A DNA stretch of 64,000 bases from Bacillus luti (GCF_001884105.1 NZ_MACI01000034.1:62001-126000); one strand, 5' to 3'; counted from the first letter of the stretch, positions 9,802-18,490 are shown. Translations and numbers: made by a program. The notes: generated by a model not told the origin, from the letters alone.

Positions 9802-10140
9802 ATGGAACTAACTACAAAATTAGGAGAACGTATTCGTTTTTTAAGAAAAGAAAAAAACTTAAGTCAGGAACGACTAGGCGAATTATCAGGCATACACACA
9901 AATCACATAGGGGCTATTGAGCGAGGCGAAAAAAACGTAACTTTAGAAAGCTTGGCTAAAGTTACCAAGGGATTAGGTATTACCTTAGAGGAACTATTTC
10001 GATATCTTCAACCTATGGATAAACTAGACGATCTAAACACTATCATGGACTTATTATTGTCTCGGACTTCTGAAGACCATGCGTTAGTACTGCATTTAAT
10101 AAGGAACGTATTTGATTGGGAAGCACAAAAACACAACTAA
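9802..10140 (+). CDS. Xre/HipB-type helix-turn-helix regulator
   Basis: A 112-residue protein with an N-terminal Xre domain: LGERIRFLRKEKNLSQERLG, then GIHTNHIGAIERGEKNVTLE as recognition and scaffold helices (about 6-60), followed by a short C-terminal helix region. It resembles controller proteins of restriction systems in size and layout. The ATG at 9802 follows AGAAGGTGG with good spacing; the in-frame ATG at 9793 lies inside that ribosome binding site and is unlikely. It is the only plus-strand gene of the island and diverges from the recombinase gene across the 22-bp palindrome, which makes the palindrome a candidate operator. Confidence 0.85.
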   Translation: MELTTKLGERIRFLRKEKNLSQERLGELSGIHTNHIGAIERGEKNVTLESLAKVTKGLGITLEELFRYLQPMDKLDDLNTIMDLLLSRTSEDHALVLHLIRNVFDWEAQKHN

Positions 10141-10449
10141 ATCTACTTCAACCTAGTTAGTATCTACCCTATTCAAGAGATACATGCTCCTCGTATAGGC
10201 TACACTCTTTTTCGAAACATTTCATCTATGTAAAATCGAAAATCCCTCTATACATAATGAAACGGCCTTAACAACATATTTTTCCTTTGATAACCGAAAA
10301 GTTTGTTTTATATCATAGAACAATCAATACTTAATTTAATTACAAATAATTATATTACGGAAACCTTTTAAACCCTAAGTTAGCCGGCACTATAATCTGT
10401 GCTTTAAAAGGTTCTATATCTTCTTTGAATCGAACTAATAGGGAGACAA
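10141..10449. other. Intergenic region with no recognised feature
   Basis: About 310 bp between the defence island and the TctC-like gene. I see no reading frame, strong hairpin or obvious attachment-site repeat. The right border of the island may lie here. Confidence 0.5.
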
Positions 10450-11418
10450 TTAAATATTAAAATTAATCATCTCCCCATAGTCCTTAACACTCTCCTCCAA
10501 AAACCTCCTACTCTCCCCACTATCCTTATAAAAACTCTCCCAACCCCGCTCCCTCAAAATCCCCTTCCAACTATCACTCTCAACCATCCTCTTAATCACA
10601 CCATCCCAATAAGCAACCTCTTCCTCCGTCATATCTTTCGGGCCCATGATCCCTTTCCAGTGCTGGAATATGACGTTGATTCCTTGTTCTTTCCATGTTG
10701 GGATTTCTGGTAGTCGGTCTAGTCGTTTTGGTGCGGATACGGCTAGTATTTTTATTTTGCCGGCTTTGTATTGTTTTTCGGCTTCGGATAGGGTCATGGT
10801 TGCGGCGTCTATTTGTTTGTTCGTTAGGGCATTTATGATTTTTTCTTTGTTTTCGTAGACGAAGAATTGTAGTTCGGCTGGGTTTATGCCGAATGCTTTG
10901 CTTACTTGTACGAAGGATAGATGATCGTCGTTTCCTAGGCCTGGGGCAACGCCGATTTTGAAGTTTTGCTTGTCTTGTTTTAGTTGTTCCATTAGTTCGT
11001 TTGCGTTTTCTATGTTTGATTCTTTTGATACGACAACGACTTCCCAGTCCGATGCGAGTGTTGCGAGCGGTGTGAAGTCTTTATATGTTAATTTACTGTG
11101 GCCTAATAGGTTGTTCGTTATGAGTAAGCTTGAGTTAATCGCCAGTACGTGACCGCCTTTTTGTTTCGTATATTTCCATCCGACGTCACCGCTGCCACCT
11201 ACTTTGTTTGTGACTGTGATTGGTTTTGTGAAGATTTTTTCTTCTGTTAGTGTTTTTTGCATTGCTCGCGCTGTTAAGTCCCATCCAGCTCCTGGAACGT
11301 TTGGCGCAACGATTTCTACTTCTTCTATGTTTACTGTATTCGTTTGAGATTTTTCTGAGGAACAACCAGCTATTACTCCTGTCATGATCCATATACATAG
11401 TAATAATCGTTTTTTCAT
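10450..11418 (-). CDS. TctC/Bug-family tricarboxylate-binding lipoprotein (YflP-like)
   Basis: The 322-residue product begins with a lipoprotein signal (MKKRLLLCIWIMTGVIAGC, lipobox IAGC) and then the Bug/TctC fold, with VEIVAPNVPGAGWDLTAR near the mature N-terminus. Such proteins bind carboxylates such as citrate. No tctA or tctB membrane genes are present. Instead the gene overlaps the response regulator stop by 4 bp (ATGA) and follows the sensor kinase, as in B. subtilis yflP beside citST and in Bordetella bctC beside bctDE, where the binding protein feeds the sensor. The upstream in-frame start at 11487 lies inside the regulator gene and has been rejected. Confidence 0.85.
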   Translation of the reverse strand: MKKRLLLCIWIMTGVIAGCSSEKSQTNTVNIEEVEIVAPNVPGAGWDLTARAMQKTLTEEKIFTKPITVTNKVGGSGDVGWKYTKQKGGHVLAINSSLLITNNLLGHSKLTYKDFTPLATLASDWEVVVVSKESNIENANELMEQLKQDKQNFKIGVAPGLGNDDHLSFVQVSKAFGINPAELQFFVYENKEKIINALTNKQIDAATMTLSEAEKQYKAGKIKILAVSAPKRLDRLPEIPTWKEQGINVIFQHWKGIMGPKDMTEEEVAYWDGVIKRMVESDSWKGILRERGWESFYKDSGESRRFLEESVKDYGEMINFNI

Positions 11419-12092
11419 AGTCCTCGTCCTATTCGATATTTTCGTTCTGGTCGTCCGATAATGCCGTATGTGTACTCTACTGTGCATTCATTTGTCGCTA
11501 CTAAGTATTCTAAATATCTTCTTGCGGTTGTTCGGGAAGCCCCCATTTGTTCTCCCATTTCTTCTATTGTAATACCCTCTTCGAATCCTTTTATAATGCC
11601 TTTCACTTTTTGCAATGTTAACGGATCGACACCTGTCGGTAAGTTTTTCATATCTTGTATTTGCGAAGTACCAAAAAAGTTATCGATGAGTGTTTGATTC
11701 ACTTCATTGTTACTATGTAATAGTTGCTTCTTTCTTTTATAGTCTTCAATTGTGCGGACGAATTTTTCTAATGTGACCGGTTTTATAAGATAGTTGCTTA
11801 CGCCGTTTCGAATCGCTTTTTCTAACATATGGTTTTCATTTGCCGCAGTAACCATAATGACGTCAACGTTTGGAAAGTCAGCATGGATTTTCGGCAATAA
11901 GTCTGTACCAATTCCATCTGGTAAGTAATTATCTAATAGAAGTAAGTCGATTTCTTCCCTTTGTAGTAGTTCCATCGTTTCTTTCGCGTTCAATGCTTTT
12001 CCAATCACTTTTACATCTTTTATTTTCGATAAAAACTCCTCCTGAATTTGCGCTACGCGGAAATCATCTTCTGCAATTGCAACCTTCAACAT
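11415..12092 (-). CDS. CitT/DctR-type response regulator
   Basis: A 225-residue regulator with a receiver domain at the N-terminus (acidic pocket AEDD, phospho-acceptor D54 in LLLDNYLPDG, conserved K in NYLIKPV near 105). A C-terminal helix-turn-helix (GASRTTARRYLEYL, near 185) has the form seen in CitB/DcuR regulators of carboxylate metabolism. It lies 19 bp downstream of the sensor kinase gene and overlaps the binding-protein gene by 4 bp. It probably activates the divergent symporter gene at 13926; no operator was identified by eye. Confidence 0.9.
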   Translation of the reverse strand: MLKVAIAEDDFRVAQIQEEFLSKIKDVKVIGKALNAKETMELLQREEIDLLLLDNYLPDGIGTDLLPKIHADFPNVDVIMVTAANENHMLEKAIRNGVSNYLIKPVTLEKFVRTIEDYKRKKQLLHSNNEVNQTLIDNFFGTSQIQDMKNLPTGVDPLTLQKVKGIIKGFEEGITIEEMGEQMGASRTTARRYLEYLVATNECTVEYTYGIIGRPERKYRIGRGL

Positions 12093-12111
12093 ATGCCCAT
12101 CCCCCTGTTTG

Positions 12112-13701
12112 TTATGTACTTTCTCTCAATGTTTTCGGAAGGTAAATTGTAAAAATAGCTCCCCCATTTTTCTCGTTTTGAATTTCAATTGTTCCCTCTA
12201 GTACATCTACCATTTCTTTCACGTTTGCTAGTCCGTAACCACGATCATTTCCTTTCGTTGAAAATCCTTTTTGAAAAATGGTCGCGATTTTTTCTGCTGG
12301 TATTCCTACTCCACTATCTATCACTTCAAACACAATATCGTGCCCAATATCCGTAACAAAGAAAGAAACTCTCTTTTCCTCTCGTTCATTCACCGCATCA
12401 AATGCATTATCAATTATGTTTCCAAGGATCGTAATAAGGTGCGACACTTTTATATGGTCTGGTAACGGATGAAGCGCACTATCTCCTTCAATATGAAAAT
12501 CGATTTTCTTTTCAGACGCTGTTCCGATTTTTCCTAATAAAATAGCTTGTACTTTCGCATCATGAATTTGATGGAACAAAATATGATTTTGGCTTTGATG
12601 AATGTTAGATTCTTGCTGGATAAATTCAATCGCTTCTTTGTAATGCCCTAACTGCAATAAGCCAGATAAGACGAACAACTTATTTGTAAATTCATGCGTT
12701 TGAGCACGCAAGTCCTCTGAATACTTTCTTACCTCAGATATTGTATTCACAAGGTTTTGCAATTCTGTTTTATCTCTAAAACTACATACAACACCTACCG
12801 TACTGTTATTTTCGAGTATCGGTGTCATGTTTAAAATAAACACTTTATCTTGAAATGCGATTTCTTGATCGTTTTCTAGTACTCTCTCCATATGAAATTC
12901 CGGTAAAACTTTTGAAATGTGCCGCTGCATATAATCACCATTTACATGTAGCATTTCTTCTGCCGACGTATTCATCATCGTAATAAAACCGTTTTGATCA
13001 ATGGCGATAATCCCTTCTTTTATAGATAGTAGTATCGCGCTTCGTTCCCGGTATAACGCTGCGATTTCATTCGGCTCTAAACCGAGTGTATCTTTACGAA
13101 TACTACGTGCTAAAAGAATCCCACCAACAATTCCGGCTAGTAATACCGCTACGGAAAAGAGGATAATTTCTTTCGTTCTGCTCAGTATGTTAGATTCGAT
13201 ACCTTTTATTAAAAACTCTACCGTCACAACGCCTACTACTTGATCGTAGTCTCCGTTCTGAACAATAATCGGTGCTTTCGCCATTAAAGCTGGACCACTT
13301 GCACCATTTCCTTCGAGCGTATAATAACCACCAAAAGTGAGTGCTTCATAGTTATATGGATTGTTACTCTTTGTACCAATCAGCTCCGAATTAGAATGCG
13401 AATACATAACCCCATAGCGATCTTCCACAATTACATAATCCGCACCAGCTTGCTCACGAACTTGTTCTGCAATGGATTGAATGGTACTTTTGTGCTCGTT
13501 ATATTGAAAAACATCTTTTATAGCTGGCATAAAAGAAAGAGATTTAGCCGTTTGCAGTGCTAGCTGCTCCACTTGACGCTTCGTATCAACGGACTGAATG
13601 TAAACAAATATTCCTGCTAATAGGAGAACGACAAATAAAATTAACGTAATAATTAAGCTTACTATTTTCGTTTGCAATGACACTTTGCGTGATTTCTTCA
13701 T
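12112..13701 (-). CDS. CitA/DcuS-family sensor histidine kinase
   Basis: A 529-residue membrane kinase. Order: transmembrane helix (about 12-33), extracellular sensor domain, second transmembrane helix (about 175-197), cytoplasmic PAS domain (around 215-300), a SpoOB-type phospho-acceptor helix with the histidine in AQTHEFTNKL, and an ATPase domain with NIIDNAFDAV (N-box), DSGVGIP and GYGLANV. This is the architecture of sensors for citrate and C4-dicarboxylates. It heads a kinase-regulator-binding protein operon and diverges from the symporter gene. Confidence 0.92.
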   Translation of the reverse strand: MKKSRKVSLQTKIVSLIITLILFVVLLLAGIFVYIQSVDTKRQVEQLALQTAKSLSFMPAIKDVFQYNEHKSTIQSIAEQVREQAGADYVIVEDRYGVMYSHSNSELIGTKSNNPYNYEALTFGGYYTLEGNGASGPALMAKAPIIVQNGDYDQVVGVVTVEFLIKGIESNILSRTKEIILFSVAVLLAGIVGGILLARSIRKDTLGLEPNEIAALYRERSAILLSIKEGIIAIDQNGFITMMNTSAEEMLHVNGDYMQRHISKVLPEFHMERVLENDQEIAFQDKVFILNMTPILENNSTVGVVCSFRDKTELQNLVNTISEVRKYSEDLRAQTHEFTNKLFVLSGLLQLGHYKEAIEFIQQESNIHQSQNHILFHQIHDAKVQAILLGKIGTASEKKIDFHIEGDSALHPLPDHIKVSHLITILGNIIDNAFDAVNEREEKRVSFFVTDIGHDIVFEVIDSGVGIPAEKIATIFQKGFSTKGNDRGYGLANVKEMVDVLEGTIEIQNEKNGGAIFTIYLPKTLREST

Positions 13702-13925
13702 ACTTCATATCCTTTGATAAAATATTCAAAACTATCAATCTCCTTTTTCTATTATTATGACAAAACTGAAAATGAAGCAACTATTAAAAATATCCATGTA
13801 CATAAAGTACAAAAAGAATAAAATTGTCATAATATTGAGATTTTAGTTAAAGGACAGTACAATTCAACTACAATGAACGCGCTTTCATATTATTTTTTTA
13901 TTTATAAGCAAGAGGAGGAATGATT
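13702..13925. promoter_or_regulatory. Divergent promoter region of sensor kinase and symporter genes
   Basis: A 224-bp AT-rich region between divergent genes. The end contains a strong AGAGGAGGA ribosome binding site at 13911-13919 for the symporter. A gene pair of this kind is usually controlled here by the two-component regulator, but I could not identify a repeated operator with confidence. Confidence 0.4.
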
Positions 13926-15248
13926 ATGGCTCAAACAAAATCTAACCGAGTCGCCGGCAATATTTTCAAAGGTTCTGTCGGCAATTTAATTGAATGGTAC
14001 GACTGGTACGTTTACTCTGCTTTCGCTGTTTATTTTTCAGCAGAGTTCTTTCCTAAAGGAGATCCAACGAGTCAGTTACTGAACACAGCAGCTATTTTCG
14101 CAGTTGGATTTTTAATGCGCCCTATCGGAAGTTTATTAATGGGACGCTATGCGGATCGGCACGGACGCCGGGCAGCATTAACACTTTCGATTACGGTTAT
14201 GGCAGGTGGTTCTTTAATTATCGCCTGTACACCTAGTTACGAAAGCATCGGGATTATGGCACCAATTATTTTAGTTCTTGCCCGTTTACTACAAGGATTA
14301 TCACTCGGCGGAGAGTATGGGACTTCCGCAACGTATTTATCTGAAATGGCTAGTAGTGGACGCCGCGGCTTTTATTCAAGTTTCCAATATGTAACGCTCG
14401 TTGCTGGACAAATGGTTGCGTTAGGCGTTCAAATTGTTCTTCAGCAATTACTAAGCGAACCAGATATGAAAGCTTGGGGATGGCGTATTCCGTTCATTAT
14501 TGGAGCGATGGGTGCAGTAGCTGTATTATGGCTTCGCCGCACGATGGATGAGTCGGAGCAATTCGCAAACATAAAATCACAAAAACGCGAAAGCGCAGGA
14601 ACCATTAGCGCTCTTATGAAACATCCGAAAGCAGTATTAACAGTAGTTGGCCTAACACTAGGAGGCACTGTCGCATTTTATACGTACACAACATATTTAC
14701 AAAAATTCATGGTAAACACAGTCGGCCTTCCGAAAGAAGTTGTAAGCTGGATTAACTTTGTCGCACTACTTATATTCGTCGTACTTCAACCGATTGCGGG
14801 GCTATTATCCGATAAAATTGGACGCCGCCCACTATTAATGGCATTCGGTATTCTTGGAACGTTACTAACAGCACCAATCTTCTTCTTCATGGAAAAAACG
14901 ACAGAACCAATCGTAGCATTTTTACTCATGATGGTCGGTCTCATTATCGTTACTGGTTACACTTCCATTAACGCAATTGTAAAAGCAGAACTCTTCCCAA
15001 CTGAAATTCGCGCACTTGGCGTAGGTTTACCATATGCACTAACAGTTGCGATATTCGGCGGAACAGCTGAGTTCATCGCATTATGGCTAAAGAGTATCGG
15101 AATGGAATCACTATTCTACTTCTACGTAGCTGGATGTATCGCGATAAGCTTTATTACGTATTGGCGTATGGATGAGTCATCGAAGACTTCGCAGATTGAG
15201 GCGGAACTTGGTGGTGGGGATAAATTAGTTAATAATAAATCTAGTTAA
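13926..15248 (+). CDS. MHS-family metabolite:H+ symporter (KgtP-like)
   Basis: A 440-residue major facilitator with about 12 membrane segments. GNLIEWYDWYVYS near the N-terminus and GRYADRHGRRAAL in the second loop are typical of the metabolite:H+ symporter group (2-oxoglutarate, citrate, shikimate or proline/betaine carriers). ATG codons lie at 13920 and 13926; the second has correct spacing from GAGGAGG. The neighbouring carboxylate sensor suggests a di- or tricarboxylate substrate, in the place where B. subtilis has CitM. The exact substrate is unknown. Confidence 0.87.
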   Translation: MAQTKSNRVAGNIFKGSVGNLIEWYDWYVYSAFAVYFSAEFFPKGDPTSQLLNTAAIFAVGFLMRPIGSLLMGRYADRHGRRAALTLSITVMAGGSLIIACTPSYESIGIMAPIILVLARLLQGLSLGGEYGTSATYLSEMASSGRRGFYSSFQYVTLVAGQMVALGVQIVLQQLLSEPDMKAWGWRIPFIIGAMGAVAVLWLRRTMDESEQFANIKSQKRESAGTISALMKHPKAVLTVVGLTLGGTVAFYTYTTYLQKFMVNTVGLPKEVVSWINFVALLIFVVLQPIAGLLSDKIGRRPLLMAFGILGTLLTAPIFFFMEKTTEPIVAFLLMMVGLIIVTGYTSINAIVKAELFPTEIRALGVGLPYALTVAIFGGTAEFIALWLKSIGMESLFYFYVAGCIAISFITYWRMDESSKTSQIEAELGGGDKLVNNKSS

Positions 15249-15458
15249 AACTATGTATTCTATAATCTTCGTTTATCTGAACTCGATAAATCTCTTTCTT
15301 GGCAGAGTAAAGATGTTGTTGGTGCTTTAGAGGTAAGATTAGGATTTACCATTGATGTAAAGGTAACTGTGAATGGAGCGCCACAATACAAAGTACATAA
15401 CAGCAAGGGTAAAAGATACTATGTATCAGCAATTGAAGCCTATTTGTATGTAAAGTAA
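15249..15458 (+). pseudogene. 3' remnant of an unknown gene directly after the symporter stop
   Basis: The same frame continues past the symporter TAA for 69 codons, ending YYVSAIEAYLYVK and a TAA. The peptide (with GALEVRLGFTIDVKV and YKVHNSKGKRYY) looks like the C-terminal end of a real protein, possibly a cell wall hydrolase or phage protein tail. It has no start codon or ribosome binding site of its own. It marks a deletion or recombination junction at the border of the toxin-remnant region. Identity is not known. Confidence 0.5.
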
Positions 15459-15502
15459 GAGGTACAAAAGGGCATCCACTTAAATGATACTTTTTAATTT
15501 AA

Positions 15503-15544
15503 ATCAACAAAAGAGACCGCAAATGTTAGGTCTCTTTTGTTGAT
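15503..15544. terminator. Bidirectional terminator
   Basis: A perfect 16-bp stem ATCAACAAAAGAGACC (15503-15518) and GGTCTCTTTTGTTGAT (15529-15544). It can end plus-strand transcripts from the symporter side and minus-strand transcripts of the toxin/immunity array. Confidence 0.75.
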
Positions 15545-15673
15545 CATTCTCCATATGTAACTTTCTCTTCACTTACTCCAAGCTAGATAACATGGTTCAT
15601 TGAAATATTCAATCTTAAAGAAGGCTTGTTCTTCAAAAAATTCATTTCTTGCCCTCAGAATCTAGCAAAGTAG

Positions 15674-16153
15674 CTATTCAATAAATTTTTTCTCTGAATC
15701 CAAAAATTTATAAAACCTATTTAATAAATCTTCTTTCGTAGTTGGGGTATCTTGGGGCATATAAGTAATAAAACTTGTCATATCTTCAGGATAATCATGT
15801 CTATCATAAAACTCTGCAATTCTATTTAATAGTTCATCCTCATCAGTAATCTTTTCTTTTAACTTAGATAAGTAAACGAATCTGAGTTTACTTATCTCAT
15901 TCTGTAATTCTTCACTATTTTCTTCTAGATTAGGAAAGTGGAAATCTTTAATTTCAAACAAAATTTTATCTAAATCACTAGAATCTATTCCCCAAGCTAG
16001 TTCATTAACAAAAGCTTCATCATCACCGGCTTCCATTAGTTCCACCGCATAATCAGAAATGACATTCGGTTCGAAATATTTTTTATTTACACCGGTGTAA
16101 ATAGTTTTCCAATCATACTTAAGACCTTTGTTCTTAAAATCTATTAAATCCAT
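15674..16153 (-). CDS. Putative immunity protein (DUF2247-like)
   Basis: A 159-residue acidic soluble protein without signal or membrane segments. It resembles small DUF2247-type proteins found beside toxin cassettes, with MDLIDFKNKGLKYDWKTIY at the start; I name the family tentatively. It lies 12 bp downstream of a toxin C-terminal fragment on the same strand, the usual position of the cognate immunity gene in polymorphic toxin loci. A GGAGAAT ribosome binding site precedes the ATG. Confidence 0.6.
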   Translation of the reverse strand: MDLIDFKNKGLKYDWKTIYTGVNKKYFEPNVISDYAVELMEAGDDEAFVNELAWGIDSSDLDKILFEIKDFHFPNLEENSEELQNEISKLRFVYLSKLKEKITDEDELLNRIAEFYDRHDYPEDMTSFITYMPQDTPTTKEDLLNRFYKFLDSEKKFIE

Positions 16154-16165
16154 ATAATTCTCCTT

Positions 16166-16825
16166 TTACTTTTTTGGAACTTGATTTGGTTTCCCTGTAA
16201 CAGTACCATTTTCAATAAATCTTCTATGACTTACATTTCCATTTGGTTCAACAATCCACTCAAAGACACCTTTTTTACCACCGTTGCTTCCTTCTATTTG
16301 GAAGAATCTTCTACTAATACGATCTCCTCCTACTAATGGAAATTCATCAGCAAATCTTGAGTAATTATCAACAATATCAGAAAAGCCATGTTCCTTAGGG
16401 ACATGAGGAAACTCTTTTACTATGATGGGCTTTCCTTTTTCATCTCTTCCCCAAATAGGTTTTACTTTATCAATCTTTTCTCCACTTCCAACTCGCTTTC
16501 CATCAATAACAGGTCCCTCTAATTCCTCAATTACTTTTGGATTATCTCCGCTGGTTTTATTACTGGTATTATCCATCCCTTTAGTAGCATTTTCCTCTTT
16601 ATTAAGTTTACCATTCTCTTTAACTTTATTAATACGCTCACCAGAAGATGGAGAAGACTCGAATTTTTGAAGAGTATCCTTAGCATTTTGAATCGATTTA
16701 TCCCAAACCAATCCACCATGTACAACAGCACCAACACCAGCCGCTGTAGCACCAATAGATTCTTTGAAAGTTTGTTCGCAACAAATAGTATGATTATAAA
16801 TTTTAAAAATAAATGTTATAGTCAC
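16166..16825 (-). CDS. Orphan C-terminal part of an LXG/type VII-type polymorphic toxin
   Basis: A 219-codon frame that looks like the end of a larger toxin. A linker (ESIGATAAGVGAVVHGGLVWD, then SPSSGERINKVKENGKLNKEE) is followed by a C-terminal domain ending RFIENGTVTGKPNQVPKK, with FSDIVDNYSRFADEFPLVGG inside. The linker type is common between the N-terminal export domain and the toxic domain of Bacillus LXG proteins. There is no export domain, no good ribosome binding site and no plausible natural start, so it is a displaced cassette, silent unless recombined into a full toxin gene. Confidence 0.65.
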   Translation of the reverse strand: MTITFIFKIYNHTICCEQTFKESIGATAAGVGAVVHGGLVWDKSIQNAKDTLQKFESSPSSGERINKVKENGKLNKEENATKGMDNTSNKTSGDNPKVIEELEGPVIDGKRVGSGEKIDKVKPIWGRDEKGKPIIVKEFPHVPKEHGFSDIVDNYSRFADEFPLVGGDRISRRFFQIEGSNGGKKGVFEWIVEPNGNVSHRRFIENGTVTGKPNQVPKK

Positions 16826-16916
16826 CCAAAATAAAAAGCATGAGCTATCTAGCCCACACTTAAGAAGAGTCTTAATTTAAATGTTTTTATAAAAATTAAT
16901 TTTTTAATTGTTATTT

Positions 16917-17246
16917 TTATACATTTTTTTGCGCTTGTCCCCATATCTCAATTAAATCTCTAAGTTCAGTTGTTTCTATTTTACATATATTAGGATCATG
17001 ATTAGAATATAAATCGACTAGTAGAGTTTCTTCTTTTTTCACTTGAACTGCACATAGATTACCTTGAAATTCATTATATTCTTTTATATTGTTTAATACT
17101 TCATCGATTTGTTGTAACCACCATTTAATGGGAATCCCTTGGATATCATCTTCTAAAAATGTGGCTACAATTTCTATTTCTTTAGGTAATTCTATTTTTA
17201 AAGAATCTACATCTTCATATTTTGTTATTTTATAATCATATTTCAT
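16917..17246 (-). CDS. Putative immunity protein of the toxin-remnant array
   Basis: A 109-residue acidic protein, not assigned to a known family. It begins 20 bp downstream of the stop of a toxin C-terminal remnant (17266-17426), which is the toxin-immunity order. Its C-terminus ELRDLIEIWGQAQ is nearly repeated as ELRNLIEVWRQAQ inside the broken frame at 17452-17826, so two related immunity genes once lay here. Confidence 0.55.
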   Translation of the reverse strand: MKYDYKITKYEDVDSLKIELPKEIEIVATFLEDDIQGIPIKWWLQQIDEVLNNIKEYNEFQGNLCAVQVKKEETLLVDLYSNHDPNICKIETTELRDLIEIWGQAQKNV

Positions 17247-17265
17247 TTTTGGTACCTCACCATCT

Positions 17266-17426
17266 TTAGTACTTTGGATAAACAGTTATAATTTTATCAT
17301 TAATAAGAACAAATCTAGGATGGCCTATAGCATACTTAATATTTTCTTTTGTTACTGTATCATTTAGTGAATTGAATCCTTCTACAATCCCTCCGATAAC
17401 TTGCCCAGAACCAACATAAAGACCGC
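17266..17426 (-). pseudogene. Toxin C-terminal remnant
   Basis: An open frame without a start reads from GGLYVGSGQVIGGIVEG to the end INDKIITVYPKY and stops at 17266. The terminator-like hairpin at 17421-17450 cuts it off upstream. A second copy of its last codons (KIITIYPMY) occurs at 18714-18746, also followed by the start of an immunity-like gene. Confidence 0.6.
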
Positions 17427-17450
17427 CTATTACGGGCGGTCGATTTTTTT
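17421..17450 (+). terminator. Hairpin with T-run inside the remnant array
   Basis: GACCGCC (17421-17427) pairs with GGCGGTC (17435-17441), followed by GATTTTTTT on the plus strand. It points against the direction of all nearby genes and merges with the broken end of a toxin remnant, so it was probably brought in by rearrangement. Confidence 0.5.
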
Positions 17451-17451
17451 A

Positions 17452-17826
17452 TTAAGTGTTTTTTAATGCTTGTTTTAGCGTTTTAACTGTTTGTTCAAGC
17501 CATTCTAATGGTGTTATTTCTAATCCTTCAAAATATATCCCATCTGTAGAAAACTGTATGTACTCATTTTTTTCTTTATCACTATAATCACTTTGAATAA
17601 ATTCAGTTAGAAAAATAATAGCGTCTTGTAAATATTCCGTACTTTCTTCTTCAAGTAACTCTTGGAGTGCTTCTTCGTAAAATGTATCTTGATGAAATGT
17701 TGCTGCTAAGAACTGATAAACCGGATCTTCTGGATTTTTTTTAATAGCATATATTTCTTTCCTCTTATTTTGTGCTTGTCTCCAAACCTCAATTAAATTT
17801 CTAAGTTCATAAGAAGCAAATAAATT
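17452..17826 (-). pseudogene. Fused immunity-gene remnant
   Basis: A 124-codon open frame with no start codon. It begins NLFASYELRNLIEVWRQAQ, homologous to the last residues of the gene at 16917-17246, and then runs into an unrelated acidic segment ending EWLEQTVKTLKQALKNT. The upstream part is missing: the frame runs into the end of the Yip1-like gene. It looks like two immunity genes joined by deletion. Confidence 0.6.
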
Positions 17827-17827
17827 A

Positions 17828-18490
17828 TTAAAGGATTGTAACCCCTACTATAAGAAATACTATTATTACCAAAGGAAGAATGATAATCATAAAGGACACT
17901 ATTATTGTTAATAATGCTTTCCATGCTGAAAATTGGTGTGCTTCTCCTAAACATTTTAAGGAAATAATGATTGTCCAAATTCCAATAACTACATCAATTA
18001 TGGCAAAAATAATAAACAAAATCGTTAAAGTTATGCTACTATCCATTTTCGGTGTCTCACTCGTAAAGTTTTCTATCCCAAACAAGAAAAATGAAGGCAA
18101 CCAAACTAATATAAGAGAATAAACGTAAGGGATATAAGAATAGGCAACCGAGTAACGTGTTTTTTCAAAGGTACCTCGTCCACCAAGTTTTTTTGCCACC
18201 CAATTAAATAACGCTGGTAGCAAAAAATAATAAGTTAAGAAAACAACGAAAGTACCGAATATAACTATTGAGATTATTGAAAATGGACTACTTATTGAAT
18301 CCGCCACATTTTTAGAAGATGCTCGATCTAAAGTCTGTACGAAGGAGCCTAATAAAATGAGCAAAAACACATTCTTAGGTTTGGATATAAAAATTTCTTT
18401 CATTGTATCACGTGGTTTTGTCCAAATGGAGAACCAAGGATTAAGTGCACGTTTAAATTGATTTTCTGGAGTTTCCATATAAAAAAACAT
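17828..18490 (-). CDS. Yip1-family membrane protein
   Basis: A 220-residue integral membrane protein with about five hydrophobic segments after a soluble N-terminus (NPWFSIWTKPRDTMKEIF, typical of bacterial Yip1-domain proteins). The function is not established. In this array it may be a membrane immunity-type or toxin-associated gene, or a bystander. The start ATG follows AGGGGAATG. Confidence 0.7.
   Translation of the reverse strand: MFFYMETPENQFKRALNPWFSIWTKPRDTMKEIFISKPKNVFLLILLGSFVQTLDRASSKNVADSISSPFSIISIVIFGTFVVFLTYYFLLPALFNWVAKKLGGRGTFEKTRYSVAYSYIPYVYSLILVWLPSFFLFGIENFTSETPKMDSSITLTILFIIFAIIDVVIGIWTIIISLKCLGEAHQFSAWKALLTIIVSFMIIILPLVIIVFLIVGVTIL

Noticed and set aside
1-10140. Possible DISARM, BREX or plain type II restriction island.
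   Set aside because: There is no DISARM DrmABC, no BREX PglZ or BrxC, and the set MutL-like, Z1, DUF4420, AIPR fits the mza type better.
8981-10140. Prophage because of integrase and Xre genes.
   Set aside because: No structural, lysis or replication phage genes are present; the recombinase lacks its N-terminal domain.
16422-17000. Plus-strand open frames over the toxin fragment (for example 16422-16670).
   Set aside because: They are antisense shadows of the minus-strand toxin frame without ribosome binding sites.
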